Source: Rhodospirillaceae bacterium
Lineage (GTDB): Bacteria > Pseudomonadota > Alphaproteobacteria > GCA-2731375
DNA length: 36,867 nt
NCBI GenBank assembly: GCA_018667855.1
Contig: JABIRL010000158.1
Location: forward strand, 1-36,867
Direction: 5' to 3'
Shown here piece by piece: positions 32,434 through 36,867 of this stretch; position 1 is the stretch's first letter, and the number at the start of each line of letters is the position of its first letter. A program made the position numbers and the translations under genes. The notes under the pieces are model-generated. The model searched no databases. It was not told the origin of the DNA and saw only the letters and a program-made list of their open reading frames with translations.

Positions 32434-33111
32434 ATGATCAACAAGCATGAATTTGGAACGATGACAGCGCTTTTCTTAGCTTGTTGCTGGCTTGTCCAGG
32501 CGTCGCCGGCAACCGCGCGAAGCGCGCTGAAAACGGCTGAAATTCGCCAAATAGAACTTTTGAGCGAGGCCTATGCACCCCAGGACTGCCGGCGCCTGAT
32601 CGGTGCCGCGGAACGCCGCCACCGCATTCCGGCGCAATTACTATCGGCCATATCATTGGCGGAATCCGGCCGTTGGATGACCGATGTACGGGCAACAATT
32701 GCCTGGCCCTGGACGGTTTATGCCGAGGGAGAAGGCCGAATACTCGCCAACCAGAAAGAGGCGGAAGCGGCTGTCCGGGCCTTGTCACGCTGTGGCGTGC
32801 GCAATATCGATGTCGGCTGCATGCAGGTTAATCTGCAACATCATGGCGCCGCTTTTGCAGACCTGAAAGAAGCTATATCCCCGGTCAGCAACATTGACTA
32901 TGCGGCCGGGCTGCTGCGTCGGCTATACGTGAAACATCGTTCATGGCAGCAGGCCGTGGCGCATTATCATTCGGCCACCAAGGCGTTGAACGTGCCTTAC
33001 AGCAGGAAGGTCATGCGATTGTGGCACAAGGAGCGGCGCTGGGCCATGCATGAGAGGCGGCGTCTGGTTCAGGCCACCTATAACCGCCGACGGGCCGCCA
33101 GATCCAAGTAA
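32434..33111 (+). CDS. Small lytic transglycosylase-like protein with SLT fold
   Basis: A 225-residue exported protein. A signal peptide (about 10-29, ending near A-T-A-R) is followed by an SLT-type lysozyme domain with the catalytic glutamate E77 in A-I-S-L-A-E-S-G-R and the pattern N-I-D-V-G-C-M-Q-V-N. Such enzymes cleave peptidoglycan glycan strands, often to let envelope machines pass. The last about 30 residues are very basic (W-H-K-E-R-R, R-R-R). No secretion or flagellar gene is adjacent, so its job is open. ATG 32434 has a GGTGA upstream. Confidence 0.8.
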   Translation: MINKHEFGTMTALFLACCWLVQASPATARSALKTAEIRQIELLSEAYAPQDCRRLIGAAERRHRIPAQLLSAISLAESGRWMTDVRATIAWPWTVYAEGEGRILANQKEAEAAVRALSRCGVRNIDVGCMQVNLQHHGAAFADLKEAISPVSNIDYAAGLLRRLYVKHRSWQQAVAHYHSATKALNVPYSRKVMRLWHKERRWAMHERRRLVQATYNRRRAARSK

Positions 33112-33117
33112 ATTCGG

Positions 33118-33231
33118 CTAGCGCATTTCCGAATTGGAAACGCTCCGATCTTTAAGAATAGAGCAATTTTTCCAATCACTTAGATTCGTCCCGATTGGTT
33201 TGGGTGAATCACAATTGATCGGAATTGCTCT
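33118..33231. repeat. Palindromic intergenic element, possibly dispersed repeat
   Basis: A first hairpin is AGCG-x-ATTTCC/GGAAA-CGCT (about 33120-33144). A second, larger inverted repeat has AGAGCAATT (33160-33168) and AATTGCTCT (33223-33231), with GATTC/GAATC and CCC/GGG pairs inside. Compound palindromes with these sequences are common between genes in alphaproteobacteria. It fills the gap between the convergent transglycosylase and universal stress protein genes and reaches into the stop codon of the latter. Confidence 0.6.
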
Positions 33232-33718
33232 AAGTAATTTCGTCGATCTGATCGAATGTCAAGGTGCCCGGAACCACGGTAATCGGCACCGGCAACTGGC
33301 CCGACATGGGCCCGGCCAAGGCGCTGACCAGGGGCCCGGGGTTGTCTTTTTCGACAGAAGCGCCCAGCACCAGCAGGCGGATTTCCGGTTCATCATCTAG
33401 CAGGGCGATTACCTGTTCCTGGCTGCGGCCCTCGCGAATGGCGAATTCCGGCATGATACCGGACCACTGACTGACTTCGTCCGCCAAGGTATGCAGGATT
33501 TCCTCAGCCGCCTCCCGCGCCTCTTCGCGCATCAGGTTTTCCACCGCCATCCAATGCTGAAAATCCGCCGGTTCGATTACATAAAGCAATACAACGCCGC
33601 CGCCCGTCCGCGCCGCCCGGCGAAAGGCAAAGCGCAGGGCCAACCGGCATTCCGGAGAATCATCCACCACGCACAGAAATTTTCGCCGTGCGAGTGTCGC
33701 GTGTTGAAAATCTTCCAT
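33230..33718 (-). CDS. Universal stress protein (UspA family)
   Basis: A 162-residue single Usp domain. The first strand is K-F-L-C-V-V-D-D-S-P-E-C at about 13-24 and the later part has V-L-G-A-S and a P-V-P-I-T-V-V-P-G end. The usual ATP motif G-x2-G-x9-G-S/T is only partly present (S-V-E-K-D-N-P-G...), so ATP binding is unsure. Its function is general stress response, not further defined. Its stop TAG (33230-33232) lies at the edge of the palindromic element. Confidence 0.88.
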   Translation of the reverse strand: MEDFQHATLARRKFLCVVDDSPECRLALRFAFRRAARTGGGVVLLYVIEPADFQHWMAVENLMREEAREAAEEILHTLADEVSQWSGIMPEFAIREGRSQEQVIALLDDEPEIRLLVLGASVEKDNPGPLVSALAGPMSGQLPVPITVVPGTLTFDQIDEIT

Positions 33719-33798
33719 TGCTCGGCCCTCATTCCCGGCAATATGGTGCCAGCAAGGGCGCTTCAGGGCAACCGATATGAACCGATTTGAATGGGCGC

Positions 33799-34782
33799 CT
33801 ATTTCAGCAGGATATTGGTGATCTCGCGAATTTTGGTACGGGCCCGCATCAGGTAAAAGCCCTGCGCCGCCAAATGACTGGGCACAGCCTGGGAATCCGG
33901 GCTGCCGTTGGCCACCACGAAAGGCGATAGCTCGGCCGCATGGCGCAGACTGTCCAGCATTTCGGCCCAGGCGTTGGTCAGTTCCCGTTCGCCCAGAACC
34001 TTGGCGTAGTCCAAGCCCAATTCCCGGATGATCAGGTAGTAGGCGTAGCTTTGCCCCTTAACGCCGTAAAAGATATCGTCCGCAAGGGTATCAATCATGT
34101 CGCCGGAATGTTCGTGGATATGACGGTCCAGGGCGGCGGAGGATGCCCCCATGTCCAGGGCGAAGCGATCAAGGGTCGCGAGCAGATTATCGGCCCGCCG
34201 CTCGAACACCGCGTTGCCCTTCGCCAGGCGTTGATTATAGCTTCTTAAGGACCGCGCGGCTTTGCGGTATCGGGCTTCCGAGGTGGTGGTCGGCGCCAGG
34301 GAGGTTGAGAGGTCGAACACCCAGACATTGCCGGCATATTGCAGTTGCCCGGAAGCTTCCTGCAGATCCTTGTCGGTCTGCGAAGTGCCCCGGGTACGGC
34401 CGATTTGATCCGTCAACTCAAAGGCAAATCTGGCCAGGGCCGAAATTATGCCTTGTTGATAGTTGGGCATATTGTCCAACGCCGCCGGCGGCAGAAAGAA
34501 CGGGTCGTTGGCGACCCAACGGTGTTCGTCCACTTCCCGAGCGATCAGGGCGGCGGCCACGGCGACCGCACGGCTGCCGCCGTCGGGCATATCGGCCGCC
34601 GGTGTCTGGTACGCCGGATCATCGTCGATCGCGTGGGTGATCGCCATGCCGATGGGGTAATACAACACGGCGGCGACTACCACCGCGACGCCGATGCCCT
34701 TGGCGGTGCGCATACGGCCGCCGCTGAAATCCGGCAGCAGCTTTCTGGCCTGCCCCATCAACCGATCCGTGACCATGGTCAT
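33799..34782 (-). CDS. DUF2333 family protein
   Basis: A 327-residue protein with one membrane helix (about 28-48, V-A-V-V-V-A-A-V-L-Y-Y-P) followed by a large periplasmic part. Motifs such as W-V-A-N-D-P-F-F-L-P-P, D-N-M-P-N-Y-Q-x-G and Y-A-Y-Y-L-I-I-R-E-L-G match DUF2333, which has no assigned function. ATG 34782 has AGGA 5 nt upstream. It has its own transcription unit, divergent from the EthD gene. Confidence 0.88.
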   Translation of the reverse strand: MTMVTDRLMGQARKLLPDFSGGRMRTAKGIGVAVVVAAVLYYPIGMAITHAIDDDPAYQTPAADMPDGGSRAVAVAAALIAREVDEHRWVANDPFFLPPAALDNMPNYQQGIISALARFAFELTDQIGRTRGTSQTDKDLQEASGQLQYAGNVWVFDLSTSLAPTTTSEARYRKAARSLRSYNQRLAKGNAVFERRADNLLATLDRFALDMGASSAALDRHIHEHSGDMIDTLADDIFYGVKGQSYAYYLIIRELGLDYAKVLGERELTNAWAEMLDSLRHAAELSPFVVANGSPDSQAVPSHLAAQGFYLMRARTKIREITNILLK

Positions 34783-34999
34783 GTTGTCCTGCTTTTATCC
34801 GTGCGCCGAACCACGCCGTCCGCCCCTCACATAATAGGCCTTGATGGCGCAATCAACCGGCCATGCACACGGATTGTGACGCGGGAAATCCGGATACCCC
34901 AATGGCGCTTCCAGGCGCAGCCAATCGCGGTCGGTGGAAACGATAAACCTTTTGCCCTAAGGAGCCGGGCCCGGCATCATTGCGGAAAGGGAGAAAACC

Positions 35000-35674
35000 A
35001 TGATCAAAGCCATCACCTGCATCAAACGCAAACCGGGAATTTCGGTTGAGGATTTTCAGGACTATTGGCGCGGCAAGCATGCCGAAGTGGTCAAAGGCTT
35101 GCCTCATATCCGCCGCTATATTCAGTCCCATGCCCTGTTGGGCGGCTACCGCAAGGGCGAGTTGCCCTGGGACGGCATTGCTGAAATTTGGGTCGACAGC
35201 GTCGATACCATGCGCGCCTGGGCCGGCGGCGATGCCTATGGGGCAGTGCAGCGGGACGAGGAGAATTTTATCGATCGCGGCAAAATGGCGTTAATTCTGA
35301 CCCAGGAGCATGTCATCAAGGATGGTGCCGTGCCCGACGGCGCCCTGAAGAATATCGAATTCGTGCCCCGCAAACCAAGCATGGAAGTTGCCGAATTTCA
35401 GGCTTATTGGCGCGACGTGCACGGCCCCATCGCCGCCGAAATCGACGTGATCCGCCGCTATGTGCAAAGCCATACCCTGCCCGGCGCCTACCGCGACGGC
35501 CGCCAGCCGGCCATGGACGGCTGCGCCATCACCTGGTTCGACAGCATCGATACCATGCGCCAATCGGCGCAAAGCCCTGCCTATGACCGCACACGCAAGG
35601 ACGAGCCGAATTTCATCGATACGGAAAACGAGATCGATTTCATCATCACCACCGAACATGTCATCGTCGCCTGA
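35000..35674 (+). CDS. Tandem EthD-domain protein
   Basis: A 224-residue protein made of two ferredoxin-like EthD repeats. The first (about 1-105) has R-K-P-G-I-S-V-E-D-F-Q-D-Y-W-R-G-K-H and R-R-Y-I-Q-S-H; the second (about 115-220) has R-K-P-S-M-E-V-A-E-F-Q-A-Y-W-R-D-V-H-G-P and R-R-Y-V-Q-S-H. A fused pair could fold as one dimer-like unit. EthD proteins occur next to degradation enzymes, but their reaction is usually unknown. AGGGAG before ATG 35000 is a strong ribosome site. The carboxyltransferase gene follows after 21 nt, so they are probably one operon. Confidence 0.88.
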   Translation: MIKAITCIKRKPGISVEDFQDYWRGKHAEVVKGLPHIRRYIQSHALLGGYRKGELPWDGIAEIWVDSVDTMRAWAGGDAYGAVQRDEENFIDRGKMALILTQEHVIKDGAVPDGALKNIEFVPRKPSMEVAEFQAYWRDVHGPIAAEIDVIRRYVQSHTLPGAYRDGRQPAMDGCAITWFDSIDTMRQSAQSPAYDRTRKDEPNFIDTENEIDFIITTEHVIVA

Positions 35675-35695
35675 AGAGCTGGAGCAATAAGAAGT

Positions 35696-36867
35696 ATGCG
35701 TAAGGATGTTGAAAAAATTCGGGAACTGCGCGCAGCAACCCTGGATGCGGCCCGGCCAGAGGCGGTGGCCAAACGGCGCAAGACCGGCCATTGGACCGCC
35801 CGCGAACAGATCGATGCTATGCTCGATCCCGGCAGCTTCGCCGAATACGGCGCCCTGACCCGGCCGATCCGCGATGATATGGAAGGCGCGGCGGACGGCC
35901 TGATCACGGGTACGGGACAAGTGGATGGCCAGTCCTGCGCCATAATGGCCTATGACTACACCGTCTATGCCGGTACCCAGAGCCTGATCAATCACAAGAA
36001 ACATGACCGAATATTCGAGGTGGCGGAACAGCTTCAACTGCCCATGGTCTGCTGGTTGGAAGGGGGCGGCGCCCGGCCCCATGATTTGAACGCGGGTTCC
36101 GGTTTAGGTTTGGATCTGACCACCTTCATGGCGTTTGCCCGGCTTTCGGGCCAGGCGCCCCTGGTGGGCATCGTCACGGGGCGCTGTTTCGCCGGCAATG
36201 CCAATCTGGCCGGCATGTGCGATGTGCTGATCGCCACGCCCAAGGCCAATATCGGCATGGCGGGACCGCCCCTGGTCGCCGCCGCCCTGGGTGAAACCTT
36301 CACGCCGGAGCAGATCGGCCCAACGGATGTCCACGAACCCAATGGCGTGATTGATCTCCTCGCGGCGGACGAAGGCGAGGCCATTGCCCTGGCCAAGAAA
36401 TACCTGGCCTATTTCAGGGCCCCTTCCGAAAGCTGGCAGGCGCCGGACCAAGACGCTTTGCGGGAGATCATTCCGGATAATCCGCGCCGGGCCTACAACG
36501 TGCGCAAGGTGATCGAAGGCATCGCGGATGTAGATTCAGTCCTTGAATTGCGCCCCAAGTTCGGCCGCGCCATCGTCACGTCGCTGGCCCGGATCGAGGG
36601 TCGCGCGGTGGGCGTCATTGCCAATCAGCCGATGTTCCTGGCCGGCGCCATCGACAGTCCGGCCTCCGACAAAGCCTCCCGCTTTATCCAGCTCTGCGAT
36701 GCCTACGACATTCCCATGCTGTTCCTCTGCGATACCCCGGGCCTGATGGTGGGGCCGGAGATCGAGAAGACTGCCCTGGTTCGTCATTCGGGGCGTTTGT
36801 TGATCAATCTGGCCGCCGCCACAGTGCCCTTCATGACCGTGATCCTGCGCAAGGCCTATGGCCTGGG
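35696..36867 (+). CDS. Acyl-CoA carboxylase, carboxyltransferase subunit (partial, runs off the window)
   Basis: The frame starts at ATG 35696 and is still open at the last base, giving at least 390 residues. It begins M-R-K-D-V-E-K-I-R-E-L-R and has the biotin-dependent carboxyltransferase fold: T-G-H-W-T-A-R-E-Q-I-D near the start, A-Y-D-Y-T-V-Y-A-G-T-Q, E-G-G-G-A-R-P, G-V-I-A-N-Q-P in the second half and C-D-T-P-G-L-M-V-G near the edge. Such subunits transfer carboxyl from biotin to an acyl-CoA (acetyl, propionyl, methylcrotonyl or other). The E-G-G-G-A-R-P and G-P-P-L-V segments do not settle the substrate. The biotin carboxylase partner would lie beyond the right edge. Confidence 0.92.
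   Translation, partial: MRKDVEKIRELRAATLDAARPEAVAKRRKTGHWTAREQIDAMLDPGSFAEYGALTRPIRDDMEGAADGLITGTGQVDGQSCAIMAYDYTVYAGTQSLINHKKHDRIFEVAEQLQLPMVCWLEGGGARPHDLNAGSGLGLDLTTFMAFARLSGQAPLVGIVTGRCFAGNANLAGMCDVLIATPKANIGMAGPPLVAAALGETFTPEQIGPTDVHEPNGVIDLLAADEGEAIALAKKYLAYFRAPSESWQAPDQDALREIIPDNPRRAYNVRKVIEGIADVDSVLELRPKFGRAIVTSLARIEGRAVGVIANQPMFLAGAIDSPASDKASRFIQLCDAYDIPMLFLCDTPGLMVGPEIEKTALVRHSGRLLINLAAATVPFMTVILRKAYGL

Noticed and set aside
35291-36082. 263-codon minus-strand frame opposite the EthD/carboxylase genes
   Set aside because: It crosses two clear plus-strand genes and has no recognisable fold.

Overview
The window is a gene-dense, GC-rich stretch of chromosome from an alphaproteobacterium, probably near the Rhodospirillales. 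I infer this from the CpdR-type receiver, the DUF2333 protein, the order rpsF-rpsR-DUF2232-rplI followed by dnaB-alr-mlaE-mlaF-radA-cvpA-purF-SDR, the hflK-hflC-DUF2065-degP block and the style of the intergenic palindromes. There is no phage, transposase, CRISPR array or rRNA. Almost all genes are conserved housekeeping genes. The species cannot be named from sequence alone.

Layout. 1-60 is a 12-bp tandem repeat at the window edge; 135-221 (-) is tRNA-Leu(CAG) with its promoter. 407-8621 is a mixed region: an NDUFA9-like epimerase, uppP plus a short-chain dehydrogenase (-), a 2OG-Fe(II) oxygenase, an alkyltransferase-like protein (-), a two-domain metallophosphoesterase, a Nudix hydrolase, a DsbA/FrnE-like protein with an in-frame TGA, and another SDR. 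7875-16502 is one long minus-strand cluster (dnaB, alr, mlaE, mlaF, radA, cvpA, purF, SDR) with overlaps or gaps of at most 11 nt except the region around the purF start. Then come cfa (-) and the ribosomal operon rpsF-rpsR-DUF2232-rplI (-) ending in a strong intrinsic terminator. Divergent from it is the fatty-acid cluster fabD-fabG-acpP-fabF-mltG (+). 25459-29534 holds degP, DUF2065, hflC and hflK (-), an envelope protein quality-control block, divergent from the Fe-S carrier gene mrp (+). The right end carries cpdR (-), an N-formylglutamate amidohydrolase-like gene, a small lytic transglycosylase, a universal stress protein (-), DUF2333 (-), a double EthD protein and the start of an acyl-CoA carboxylase carboxyltransferase gene that runs off the window.

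The most notable item is the gene at 7242-7862. Its codon 15 is TGA, exactly where the first cysteine of the C-P-W-C redox motif belongs. Twenty nucleotides after this TGA begins the G-containing apical loop of a 7-bp hairpin with the geometry of a bacterial SECIS element. The best reading is a selenoprotein (U-P-W-C) that ordinary gene callers would truncate to an internal start. No selA, selB, selC or selD lies in the window, so selenocysteine decoding in this genome is not proven here.

A second pattern crosses the window. Short tandem duplications of exactly 12 bp occur at several gene ends. Three of them (2OG oxygenase, DUF2065, cpdR) include the stop codon, so each gene has one or two further in-frame stops every 12 bp. 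Two palindromic intergenic elements (25334-25410 and about 33118-33231) look like dispersed repeats; the second overlaps the stop codon of the universal stress protein gene.
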